From Hygrocybe punicea (lineage: Eukaryota > Basidiomycota > Agaricomycetes > Agaricales > Hygrophoraceae): a stretch of 64,000 nt of DNA. The DNA lies in NCBI GenBank assembly GCA_963556145.1, contig OY744469.1, positions 6,172,767 to 6,236,766 on the forward strand, in the 5' to 3' direction. The translations under genes were made by a program, and so were the position numbers. The notes under the pieces are model-generated. The model was not told the DNA's origin and made no database searches. It saw only the letters and a list, made by a program, of their open reading frames with translations. How positions within the stretch are numbered: position 1 is the stretch's first letter; each line of letters opens with the position of its first letter. Shown here in pieces: positions 11,195-22,727 of the stretch.

Positions 11195-12043
11195 CACAGG
11201 GTGCACAGTAGCATACCATGTCACACAGTAACTTGAAAGTACTTGACAAGTATACTAAATATCATTACTGTAACATTCAACATGGTATTGTAACAGTATT
11301 CAGACATAAACTACAATACTTGTGCTCAAATTCATCTGAAGGTATGAAGGCAAATGAGACTTATACCTTTTCAATAACATCAAGCCTTTTGTTTCACTAC
11401 TTTTACTGTATCTACAGCAAAGTACTGTATAGTTTGGATAGAATACTTGCAGCCTAAGATGAATAAAAGTATTAAACTAGTAAGGAAGTTGTGCCACTTT
11501 CACTACTAGGATACCTTTTGAATCCTTTCAAGATATAGTGTGAAATAGTATAGTACTGTTGCCATATTGTAGATTTAAGATACTTTGTCAATACTTTTAA
11601 GATACTGTTTCAGTACTTTTATTATAATAAAAGTATCTTAAAAGTATTGACACAGTATCTTAAATCCACAATATGGCAATAGTACTATACTATTTCACAC
11701 TGTATCTTGAAAGGATTCAAAAGGTATCCTAGTAGTGAAAGTGGCACAACTTCCTTACTAGTTTAATACTTTTATTCATCTTAGGCTGCAAGTATTCTAT
11801 TTGAACTATACAGTACTTTGCTGTAGATACAGTAAAAGTAGTGAAACAAAAGGCTTGATGTTATTGAAAGGGTATAAGTCTCATTTGCCTTCATACCTTC
11901 AGATGAATTTGAGCACAAGTATTGTAGTTTATGTCTGAATACTGTTACAATACCATGTTGAATGTTATGGTAATGATATTTAGTATACTTGTCAAGTACT
12001 TTCAAGATACTGTGTGACATGGTATGCTACTGCGCACCCTGTG
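11195..12043. mobile_element. Foldback element (long palindrome), MITE-like
   Basis: Two arms of about 420 bp are near-perfect inverted copies around 11619: even the chance frames at 11218-11457 (+) and 11781-12020 (-) translate almost identically. The ends are CACAGGGTGC and GCACCCTGTG, each followed inward by the same CAGTAGCATACC-type sequence. A TGG triplet lies on both sides (11192-11194, 12044-12046), a possible 3-bp duplication. There is no coding capacity, so it would depend on a transposase elsewhere. Confidence 0.8.
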
Positions 12044-12072
12044 TGGGGTGTTGGCTGAGCAAACCAGTACGA

Positions 12073-12997
12073 TGTAGAGGGTCGACGTCCCTCTGAGTCC
12101 GTATCATCAATATATCACGAATCCGGACCAACCCGATGCCGCCATTCGACTTGCATTCGAACCCGACGCAACCCGACGTGACGTGACGTGACGTGACCCG
12201 ACGTGACCGACATAACCCGACGTATGCCGCTTCGTCACAGCCGCTCTCAGACCAAATCCGGCAGCCTCAAACGCCTCGGAGTTCCAATTCCAGGAGATGG
12301 ATCTCTTCGGACTCAATCCCCGACTTCGGATTTACTTTATTTATGCATCCCATTGTCCTTTCGGAGATATGTAGGACTTTCTAGATCTTTTCCTTGCATA
12401 TTCGTTTTCCCCTCCATTTCCTGTCTTCGTTGCTTTGCAACCCCCCTTTCCACATCCCCATTCCAACCTTTCTTTGTAGCTTACCATCGGCCGAAGTAGA
12501 CACGTCCGAAAGTAGATTACTGTTTCCTGTACTATAAAAACGGTCCCCGACGACCGTACAAAATAAGATACCCTTAGTCCCCGTTTCCCTCATAGTCAGA
12601 ATTGTTTTAATCCCTTCAAATGCTCGTCCACGTAGTTCCTTAGCTTTTTATACTTCACTTTGTCGACTTTATCATTGTTCCCATATATTTGTTCATCGTT
12701 TCCGACCCGACCCAACCCGACCCGCCATACCCGACATCGTCGGCATCGTCGGGTTCATTCGTTTTCAGTCCGTTCACCATCGGGTTCATCGTTATTAGTC
12801 CGTTTTCACTCCGTTCATCGCCGGATTTGTCGTTACTAGTCGAGTTTATGCGGCGGCTTTACTTTTATTTCACTTTCACTTCACTTATTATCCCCGACAC
12901 TGAATTATCCAGTCACTTCTACGCTGACACCCACAGGTTAGGATCTTTTATATATTTCTTTATATAGTTCCGAAGCCACCAAGAACCCGCATCTACA
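12073..12997 (+). repeat. LTR copy 1 of the tandem array
   Basis: 925 bp, TGTAGA..TCTACA. Left flank ACGA. Contains short CCCGAC-rich tracts (12700-12740) and a TATAAAAA box at 12533-12540. The sequence after it, TCTGGAGCCCACCGCGAGG, has TGG two bases in and could be a primer-binding site, but I cannot name the tRNA. Confidence 0.8.
12533..12540 (+). promoter_or_regulatory. TATA box of the LTR promoter
   Basis: TATAAAAA inside LTR copy 1, followed by ACGGTCCCCGACGACCGT, a short hairpin. The same box occurs at 16682-16689 and 20831-20838 in the other LTRs. It sits at mid-LTR, where a U3/R boundary is expected. Confidence 0.5.
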
Positions 12998-15900
12998 TCT
13001 GGAGCCCACCGCGAGGATAATTCAGTGTCCATCACACATTCATTCAACAACCCTAGATTTCCCTTCGTCATTCTCGAACAAGTCCTTCCGCCGCACTCTA
13101 CACATCTGCTACCCGTTACCCGACCTCCTTGCACCCGACATCCAACACTCTGACATCCGATCTCCAACCATCACACCATCATCCGGGTTTGATTCTATTG
13201 ATATTTTCTCTTCTTTGCCGACTACAATTGTTCAGTTTCACTAACGACCTCGAACCCGTCCTTGTGCCGCCCAACCCAACGGCCGCTTCCCGCTTTAGGA
13301 AACTTGCACAGCCACGATCCAACAACACTCTTTCGTCGACTCGAATTCCGTCACATCCATCCCATCCACATTCGTTTATAGACTCCCAACACGCTCGGAA
13401 TCCCACTCCCCACCGATACCCGTCGAAAAACCGCGACCGGAAAGCCCCAAAACATCGACTCGCCCAACGGCACTCACGCGTCACTCACAACTCGGAACAG
13501 ACGGATCTCCGTGCAACGGGTTTAGCCTGTGCACCCCCAGCCGCTCGCGTCTACGAACTCGCACTTGTCACCGGATACAAGCCCTTACAAGCCCCCCCAT
13601 CGTCTGAACCCACGAAGTTACCAGCAAAACCACGTCAGCGCCCTTCACGAGTTCATGCGAGCAGCCCCCGCGTTCGAGCCCTCAACACTGAGCTACAGCC
13701 CCACGACGCCATTCGCGAGCCTCACAAGCCATCTTCGCCGTTATCGATGCCCCACACACGTGCCACGTCACCTCGCCCCATGCACCCGCCTATACGACCT
13801 CCTCGACCGCTCATGCCTTCGTAGGACCCACCGGCGGCTCGTATCACATCCCAGCACCCTACATCGCACCCGCAAACCCGTACAAGCTGTCCCCGTTATA
13901 TTCGAGCCTCCAACGCCATGCCACGTCACTGGCTTCGTGCCCCAGCCAAAGTCGACATCTCCGGCCGCTCACGCCCTCGTCGGACCCACCGCTGCCTCGT
14001 ACCGCATCCCAGGGCCACACATCGTCCGTCGTGACGCCGTACAAGCCGTCCCCACTGCCCTCGAGCCATCAACGCTGCGCCACGTCACCCAACAGCCTAC
14101 CACCGCGTTCCCAGACCCAGCACCAACGACCACCACGACCGTCAGCCCCCACACCCACGTTCACGCCTCCGCACCTCGACATGGCTCCCTACTGCCCCAA
14201 ACACGTCCGCCCCCGTCCCTCGTCGTCCCACGCAAGCGGCCACGTCACCTACGTCACCCCGTCGACTCCCACTCTCGACCCCCGCTTCCCAGCCGTCCCC
14301 GTCCTCGCCCACTCCCCCTCGACCACCTACGTCCTCGACCAATCCCACGACGTCCCTCTCGCGAGCCCAAACGAAGACCCGTTGGGTTACGCCCGCGAAA
14401 CCGTGACCACACGCCGCTCAAACCTGTTCCACGACCCGACGCATCGTTGTCAAATCCCCACGCATATCCGCCACGAAAGTACACGAAACGCCACCCGTAT
14501 CACCCCCAATCTATCTCCCAGTCCACGTCGTCTCATCCGCCCACGTCATCCGCCTCCGTCCCCCGACATCGACCACCCGTTGCCGCCTCCTCGACCTCTC
14601 GCCATCCTCGAACGACCTCACGAAACCACGATCCACGTCACGCAATCCCACGTTCCCTCTTATCCGCCCACGTCGTCCGCCCCGTCTCCCTACGTCGCCC
14701 TATGCCAAGTCCCCACACCCGACCACCCGTTTTCAACCTACCCGCTACACCGGGTTCCGGATCCGGATCCACGACCTGCATCACAGCACCCGTCTACGAA
14801 CCCGGACGCGTTCCCAACGATTCCGCGGCATCCGGTTCCGGTTCCGGCTCAATTCGAGCATGAGGTTCCGGTTCCGGTTTCACATCCCGTACCCGCCACC
14901 TTCGCACCCCCATACCCACCGAACCCGACCCTACGAAAACCCCTCACCGTCCATCGGCATAAGAAATATATACATAGATAGATTAAATAAATAAAAAGAA
15001 AGAAAAACATCAGAGATAAAAGAAAGATAAAAAGAAATACACTTGTTCCCGACACACCCGACACCCGCATAATACACCCGACATACTCGACACACCCGCT
15101 TATGAATCCGTCGCACCCAGCGAACCCGTTTACGAACCTGCCGCACCCGCTTACGAACCCGACGCACCGCTTCACTCATTCCCCACGCACCCGACTCATC
15201 CGCTCACGCACCCGCATTCCACCCGTTGACATCGCTCTCCGCTTTCCATGACCCACCGTTTCCGCCACCGTTTCGACCCAGACACAACGTTCCCTGTCTC
15301 GGCTTCGATTCCCAACCCACCCGACTTTGTATTTCAGTTCCATGGGGGAGAATGCTTCCCCACGGGTCCAAGCCGGTGCTGAACCGCCTAGTATGAGGCT
15401 GATTTCACATCCGTTGATTATCGCCCCCATATTAGTATTGACATATCGAACCTCCGCCATCGTCTATCGAACCTCCGCCGCCGTCTATCGAACCTCCGCC
15501 ATCGTATATTGAACCTCCGTCGTCGTCCATCGAACCTCCGTTTTCGTCATATCGTCTATCGAACCTCCGCCATCGTATATCGAACCTCCGCCATCGTATA
15601 TCGAACCTCCGTCGTCGTCTATCGAACCTCCGTTTTCGTCATATCGTATTGAACAACCACCGTCGTCATATCATGTCTACCCCTACGCCACCGTTTCCGC
15701 CACCCGTTGACACAGCCACCAAAGCCGCCGACCCTAACTCGACCCGCCTAGATTGTCTTTGTCATCCGCTTGTGTTTTATTTCATTTCCGCTCCTGCCTT
15801 ACTCGTCTCTGTCACCCGCCCCCAATCCTATGTCACGTTTAGTTTTATCCCGACTTGATTTCTATCGCGTCCCTTCCTTTCCGATCACCGGCATTTATTC

Positions 15901-16221
15901 CCTTTTATCTATTTTGCATTTCCGCTGCATATTTGTCCCACCCTTATAGCTTTCCGCTGTTTCCTTCATTTCCGCTTGGTTATATTGTCACTATAGTTTC
16001 TTTTCTATGTATTTCCGGACACCGGCATCACCCGCCTTTGTTCTCCGCCCTCCGACTCTCCACTAGTCACCACCCGCTCTCCCCCTTCGCATTGTCCACA
16101 ACCCACCTCGTCCCGTCGAACCCAATTCCGCGACCACCACGTCGGCCTCATCTCACGCATCCGAGTCCCGAGTCCACGTAGTATCGACCAGGGATGGTCT
16201 TTATTTAAAGTACCCTGGAGA
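12998..16221 (+). other. Internal region 1 of the tandem LTR array
   Basis: 3224 bp, C-rich on the plus strand. The longest frame (13529-14863, 444 residues) and overlapping ones are Pro/His/Arg/Ser-rich low-complexity translations in more than one frame, as expected from CCACCCG-type composition and not from a real protein. A short A/T-rich stretch lies at 14960-15040 and a minisatellite at about 15443-15650. No retroviral-type domain was found. Confidence 0.75.
15443..15650 (+). repeat. Minisatellite, about 18-20 bp unit
   Basis: Roughly ten imperfect copies of TATCGAACCTCCGCCATCG with CATCG, CGTCG and TTTTCG variants. The same array is present at 19592-19799 in the second internal region. 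Confidence 0.8.
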
Positions 16222-17146
16222 TGTAGAGGGTCGACGTCCCTCTGAGTCCGTATCATCAATATATCACGAATCCGGACCAACCCGATGCCGCCATTCGACT
16301 TGCATTCGAACCCGACGCAACCCGACGTGACGTGACGTGACGTGACCCGACGTGACCGACATAACCCGACGTATGCCGCTTCGTCACAGCCGCTCTCAGA
16401 CCAAATCCGGCAGCCTCAAACGCCTCGGAGTTCCAATTCCAGGAGATGGATCTCTTCGGACTCAATCCCCGACTTCGGATTTACTTTATTTATGCATCCC
16501 ATTGTCCTTTCGGAGATATGTAGGACTTTCTAGATCTTTTCCTTGCATATTCGTTTTCCCCTCCATTTCCTGTCTTCGTTGCTTTGCAACCCCCCTTTCC
16601 ACATCCCCATTCCAACCTTTCTTTGTAGCTTACCATCGGCCGAAGTAGACACGTCCGAAAGTAGATTACTGTTTCCTGTACTATAAAAACGGTCCCCGAC
16701 GACCGTACAAAATAAGATACCCTTAGTCCCCGTTTCCCTCATAGTCAGAATTGTTTTAATCCCTTCAAATGCTCGTCCACGTAGTTCCTTAGCTTTTTAT
16801 ACTTCACTTTGTCGACTTTATCATTGTTCCCATATATTTGTTCATCGTTTCCGACCCGACCCAACCCGACCCGCCATACCCGACATCGTCGGCATCGTCG
16901 GGTTCATTCGTTTTCAGTCCGTTCACCATCGGGTTCATCGTTATTAGTCCGTTTTCACTCCGTTCATCGCCGGATTTGTCGTTACTAGTCGAGTTTATGC
17001 GGCGGCTTTACTTTTATTTCACTTTCACTTCACTTATTATCCCCGACACTGAATTATCCAGTCACTTCTACGCTGACACCCACAGGTTAGGATCTTTTAT
17101 ATATTTCTTTATATAGTTCCGAAGCCACCAAGAACCCGCATCTACA
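16222..17146 (+). repeat. LTR copy 2 of the tandem array (shared)
   Basis: Same 925 bp as 12073-12997. It serves as right LTR of the first unit and left LTR of the second. Preceded by CCCTGGAGA, the only short purine-rich tract at the place where a polypurine tract belongs. Confidence 0.8.
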
Positions 17147-20100
17147 TCTGGAGCCCACCGCGAGGATAATTCAGTGTCCATCACACATTCATTCAACAAC
17201 CCTAGATTTCCCTTCGTCATTCTCGAACAAGTCCTTCCGCCGCACTCTACACATCTGCTACCCGTTACCCGACCTCCTTGCACCCGACATCCAACACTCT
17301 GACATCCGATCTCCAACCATCACACCATCATCCGGGTTTGATTCTATTGATATTTTCTCTTCTTTGCCGACTACAATTGTTCAGTTTCACTAACGACCTC
17401 GAACCCGTCCTTGTGCCGCCCAACCCAACGGCCGCTTCCCGCTTTAGGAAACTTGCACAGCCACGATCCAACAACACTCTTTCGTCGACTCGAATTCCGT
17501 CACATCCATCCCATCCACATTCGTTTATAGACTCCCAACACGCTCGGAATCCCACTCCCCACCGATACCCGTCGAAAAACCGCGACCGGAAAGCCCCAAA
17601 ACATCGACTCGCCCAACGGCACTCACGCGTCACTCACAACTCGGAACAGACGGATCTCCGTGCAACGGGTTTAGCCTGTGCACCCCCAGCCGCTCGCGTC
17701 TACGAACTCGCACTTGTCACCGGATACAAGCCCTTACAAGCCCCCCCATCGTCTGAACCCACGAAGTTACCAGCAAAACCACGTCAGCGCCCTTCACGAG
17801 TTCATGCGAGCAGCCCCCGCGTTCGAGCCCTCAACACTGAGCTACAGCCCCACGACGCCATTCGCGAGCCTCACAAGCCATCTTCGCCGTTATCGATGCC
17901 CCACACACGTGCCACGTCACCTCGCCCCATGCACCCGCCTATACGACCTCCTCGACCGCTCATGCCTTCGTAGGACCCACCGGCGGCTCGTATCACATCC
18001 CAGCACCCTACATCGCACCCGCAAACCCGTACAAGCTGTCCCCGTTATATTCGAGCCTCCAACGCCATGCCACGTCACTGGCTTCGTGCCCCAGCCAAAG
18101 TCGACATCTCCGGCCGCTCACGCCCTCGTCGGACCCACCGCTGCCTCGTACCGCATCCCAGGGCCACACATCGTCCGTCGTGACGCCGTACAAGCCGTCC
18201 CCACTGCCCTCGAGCCATCAACGCTGCGCCACGTCACCCAACAGCCTACCACCGCGTTCCCAGACCCAGCACCAACGACCACCACGACCGTCAGCCCCCA
18301 CACCCACGTTCACGCCTCCGCACCTCGACATGGCTCCCTACTGCCCCAAACACGTCCGCCCCCGTCCCTCGTCGTCCCACGCAAGCGGCCACGTCACCTA
18401 CGTCACCCCGTCGACTCCCACTCTCGACCCCCGCTTCCCAGCCGTCCCCGTCCTCGCCCACTCCCCCTCGACCACCTACGTCCTCGACCAATCCCACGAC
18501 GTCCCTCTCGCGAGCCCAAACGAAGACCCGTTGGGTTACGCCCGCGAAACCGTGACCACACGCCGCTCAAACCTGTTCCACGACCCGACGCATCGTTGTC
18601 AAATCCCCACGCATATCCGCCACGAAAGTACACGAAACGCCACCCGTATCACCCCCAATCTATCTCCCAGTCCACGTCGTCTCATCCGCCCACGTCATCC
18701 GCCTCCGTCCCCCGACATCGACCACCCGTTGCCGCCTCCTCGACCTCTCGCCATCCTCGAACGACCTCACGAAACCACGATCCACGTCACGCAATCCCAC
18801 GTTCCCTCTTATCCGCCCACGTCGTCCGCCCCGTCTCCCTACGTCGCCCTATGCCAAGTCCCCACACCCGACCACCCGTTTTCAACCTACCCGCTACACC
18901 GGGTTCCGGATCCGGATCCACGACCTGCATCACAGCACCCGTCTACGAACCCGGACGCGTTCCCAACGATTCCGCGGCATCCGGTTCCGGTTCCGGCTCA
19001 ATTCGAGCATGAGGTTCCGGTTCCGGTTTCACATCCCGTACCCGCCACCTTCGCACCCCCATACCCACCGAACCCGACCCTACGAAAACCCCTCACCGTC
19101 CATCGGCATAAGAAATATATACATAGATAGATTAAATAAATAAAAAGAAAGAAAAACATCAGAGATAAAAGAAAGATAAAAAGAAATACACTTGTTCCCG
19201 ACACACCCGACACCCGCATAATACACCCGACATACTCGACACACCCGCTTATGAATCCGTCGCACCCAGCGAACCCGTTTACGAACCTGCCGCACCCGCT
19301 TACGAACCCGACGCACCGCTTCACTCATTCCCCACGCACCCGACTCATCCGCTCACGCACCCGCATTCCACCCGTTGACATCGCTCTCCGCTTTCCATGA
19401 CCCACCGTTTCCGCCACCGTTTCGACCCAGACACAACGTTCCCTGTCTCGGCTTCGATTCCCAACCCACCCGACTTTGTATTTCAGTTCCATGGGGGAGA
19501 ATGCTTCCCCACGGGTCCAAGCCGGTGCTGAACCGCCTAGTATGAGGCTGATTTCACATCCGTTGATTATCGCCCCCATATTAGTATTGACATATCGAAC
19601 CTCCGCCATCGTCTATCGAACCTCCGCCGCCGTCTATCGAACCTCCGCCATCGTATATTGAACCTCCGTCGTCGTCCATCGAACCTCCGTTTTCGTCATA
19701 TCGTCTATCGAACCTCCGCCATCGTATATCGAACCTCCGCCATCGTATATCGAACCTCCGTCGTCGTCTATCGAACCTCCGTTTTCGTCATATCGTATTG
19801 AACAACCACCGTCGTCATATCATGTCTACCCCTACGCCACCGTTTCCGCCACCCGTTGACACAGCCACCAAAGCCGCCGACCCTAACTCGACCCGCCTAG
19901 ATTGTCTTTGTCATCCGCTTGTGTTTTATTTCATTTCCGCTCCTGCCTTACTCGTCTCTGTCACCCGCCCCCAATCCTATGTCACGTTTAGTTTTATCCC
20001 GACTTGATTTCTATCGCGTCCCTTCCTTTCCGATCACCGGCATTTATTCCCTTTTATCTATTTTGCATTTCCGCTGCATATTTGTCCCACCCTTATAGCT

Positions 20101-20370
20101 TTCCGCTGTTTCCTTCATTTCCGCTTGGTTATATTGTCACTATAGTTTCTTTTCTATGTATTTCCGGACACCGGCATCACCCGCCTTTGTTCTCCGCCCT
20201 CCGACTCTCCACTAGTCACCACCCGCTCTCCCCCTTCGCATTGTCCACAACCCACCTCGTCCCGTCGAACCCAATTCCGCGACCACCACGTCGGCCTCAT
20301 CTCACGCATCCGAGTCCCGAGTCCACGTAGTATCGACCAGGGATGGTCTTTATTTAAAGTACCCTGGAGA
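17147..20370 (+). other. Internal region 2 of the tandem LTR array
   Basis: Second copy of 12998-16221; every frame translates the same as in the first copy, so the duplication is very recent or kept uniform by recombination. Confidence 0.78.
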
Positions 20371-21295
20371 TGTAGAGGGTCGACGTCCCTCTGAGTCCGT
20401 ATCATCAATATATCACGAATCCGGACCAACCCGATGCCGCCATTCGACTTGCATTCGAACCCGACGCAACCCGACGTGACGTGACGTGACGTGACCCGAC
20501 GTGACCGACATAACCCGACGTATGCCGCTTCGTCACAGCCGCTCTCAGACCAAATCCGGCAGCCTCAAACGCCTCGGAGTTCCAATTCCAGGAGATGGAT
20601 CTCTTCGGACTCAATCCCCGACTTCGGATTTACTTTATTTATGCATCCCATTGTCCTTTCGGAGATATGTAGGACTTTCTAGATCTTTTCCTTGCATATT
20701 CGTTTTCCCCTCCATTTCCTGTCTTCGTTGCTTTGCAACCCCCCTTTCCACATCCCCATTCCAACCTTTCTTTGTAGCTTACCATCGGCCGAAGTAGACA
20801 CGTCCGAAAGTAGATTACTGTTTCCTGTACTATAAAAACGGTCCCCGACGACCGTACAAAATAAGATACCCTTAGTCCCCGTTTCCCTCATAGTCAGAAT
20901 TGTTTTAATCCCTTCAAATGCTCGTCCACGTAGTTCCTTAGCTTTTTATACTTCACTTTGTCGACTTTATCATTGTTCCCATATATTTGTTCATCGTTTC
21001 CGACCCGACCCAACCCGACCCGCCATACCCGACATCGTCGGCATCGTCGGGTTCATTCGTTTTCAGTCCGTTCACCATCGGGTTCATCGTTATTAGTCCG
21101 TTTTCACTCCGTTCATCGCCGGATTTGTCGTTACTAGTCGAGTTTATGCGGCGGCTTTACTTTTATTTCACTTTCACTTCACTTATTATCCCCGACACTG
21201 AATTATCCAGTCACTTCTACGCTGACACCCACAGGTTAGGATCTTTTATATATTTCTTTATATAGTTCCGAAGCCACCAAGAACCCGCATCTACA
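20371..21295 (+). repeat. LTR copy 3 of the tandem array
   Basis: Third copy of the 925-bp LTR. Identity with the others stops exactly at TCTACA, after which the flank begins ACGA (21296-21299), matching the tetramer left of copy 1. Confidence 0.8.
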
Positions 21296-21369
21296 ACGAA
21301 CATGACATAAACTTAGATTAGATTAGATTTCTTTCTATTTTCATTGTTATCTACTTCTCAGTTTGTGCT

Positions 21370-21689
21370 TAGGGAAATGCAGGGGTAATCCCAGGATACA
21401 TTTGTCTGTATCCGTACTCGTACTCCCCACAGATACGGATGCAATATCCACGGATTTTACCCACGGATTCGCAATCAAAATGAGCTGGAGATCACCTGAA
21501 ATGGTCAAGAATTGACTGAGATAGAGTCCAATCAATGTTTAGTCTCTATCTCAGTCAATTCTTGACCATTTTGGATGATCTCTGGCTCATTTTGAAGCCC
21601 ACAGATACGAGAATCTGTATCCGTACTCGTACTCTTAAGAGTACGGATACCTGTGGAAAAGGATTTACCCTTATCCCTGCATTTCCCTA
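21370..21689. mobile_element. hAT-type MITE with 8-bp duplication
   Basis: 320 bp with inverted ends TAGGGAAATGCAGGG / CCCTGCATTTCCCTA and an internal inverted repeat around 21540 (the TCTATCTCAGTCAATTCTTG segment and its complement). TTTGTGCT flanks it on both sides (21362-21369, 21690-21697). An 8-bp duplication with TAGGG-type ends fits the hAT superfamily. No coding capacity. Confidence 0.85.
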
Positions 21690-21938
21690 TTTGTGCTCAA
21701 ATTCCTTTCTCTCAACCACTCACTACTTTCCTTTGACCCAAAACAGTATAAAAGTAGCTAGTGTAGACACAACTACCTCAGTTGTTTGAGCCTGTTTCCT
21801 TTGTGCTGAGGTTACTGTACCATTTCGGTTAATTCACTGGTCATGCATCATGCATCATGCACCATCTCAAATCAACAAAACGTCATTCCTGTCATGCATC
21901 CCAGTGCAGGTCTGGTGAATTGACAGAACAATTTCTAT

Positions 21939-22658
21939 TTACAGCTATTTGCAGAACTTAGGGCGGAAATGCTTTTTTTTTTTTTGAAAATTTCTAAAAA
22001 CCACCACATCTTACTCAAAACATGTTCAATTGCTCTAATATTTGGAATTTGAGATCCCACAGAGAATCTCTAGGGGACTGTCTCTTCAGAAATTTCAAAT
22101 AGCTGCTTTAATTTTTTTCACAAAAATAGAGTACTTTCTCTCTGTGACCAACCATATTGGCCAACACAGACAGCTCTGGCTCTGAAAATATTTTCTGCTA
22201 TACCCATATACATCCTCTAGGGAACTGCCAATTCATTTTCCTGCTAATGTGTACAGAACATTTATAATTAAATTTTTGGCTGGACTATAATTATTACTCA
22301 ATCTAATAGTTTCACAAGAAATTTAATTATAGATTTTCTGTACATATTAGCAGAAAAGTAAATTGGCAGTTCCCTAGAGGATGTATATGGGTATAGCAGA
22401 AAATATTTTCAGAGCCAGAGCTGTCTGTGTTGGCCAATATGGTTGGTCACAGAGAGAAAGTACTCTATTTTTTTGAAAAAAATTAAAGCAGCTATTTGAA
22501 ATTTCTGAAGAGACAGTCCCCTAGAGATTCTCTGTGGGATCTCAAATTCCAAATATTAGAGCAATTGAACATGTTTTGAGTAAGATATGGTGGTTTTTAG
22601 AAATTTTCAAAAAAAAAAAAAAAAGCATTTCTGCCCTAAGTTCCGCAAATAGCTGTAA
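21939..22658. mobile_element. Foldback element nested in the TA-flanked transposon
   Basis: Inverted arms of about 350 bp centred near 22300, with ends TTACAGCTATTTGC and GCAAATAGCTGTAA. Both arms carry an A/T homopolymer run (21970-21984, 22609-22624) and share the GAGATCCCACAGAGAATC-type segment. I find no convincing target duplication. No gene inside. Confidence 0.8.
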
Positions 22659-22727
22659 GTATAATACCATATATAGGAATTTGGGTGTATAGAAAAAGCA
22701 TAGTAATTATAACATACAATGACATGT

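Larger units (their letters stand above)
12073..21295 (+). mobile_element. Tandem LTR retrotransposon array (LTR-internal-LTR-internal-LTR), non-autonomous
   Basis: Unit length is 4149 bp: 12073-16221 recurs at 16222-20370, followed by a third partial copy to 21295. The part present three times (925 bp) starts TGTAGA and ends TCTACA, so it behaves as an LTR, and the part present twice (3224 bp) is the internal region. The tetramer ACGA flanks the whole array at 12069-12072 and 21296-21299. I see no difference between copies; all long frames translate identically. No gag, RT, integrase or protease motif is found inside, so it resembles a large retrotransposon derivative. Orientation is set by the LTR TATA box on the plus strand. 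Confidence 0.82.

Noticed and set aside
13529..14863. A 444-residue open frame (also 17678-19012) with overlapping frames of 231 and 316 residues
   Set aside because: All are Pro/Arg/His/Ser-rich and open in more than one frame at once, as C-rich repetitive DNA gives. No domain, no codon bias; treated as part of the LTR element interior.
15443..15650. Regular short repeats that might suggest a CRISPR array
   Set aside because: Units are adjacent without unique spacers and the context is a fungal retrotransposon; it is a minisatellite.
21939..22658. TAT or TA target duplication for the inner foldback element
   Set aside because: Matches of two or three bases are offset by one position on the two sides and cannot be separated from chance.
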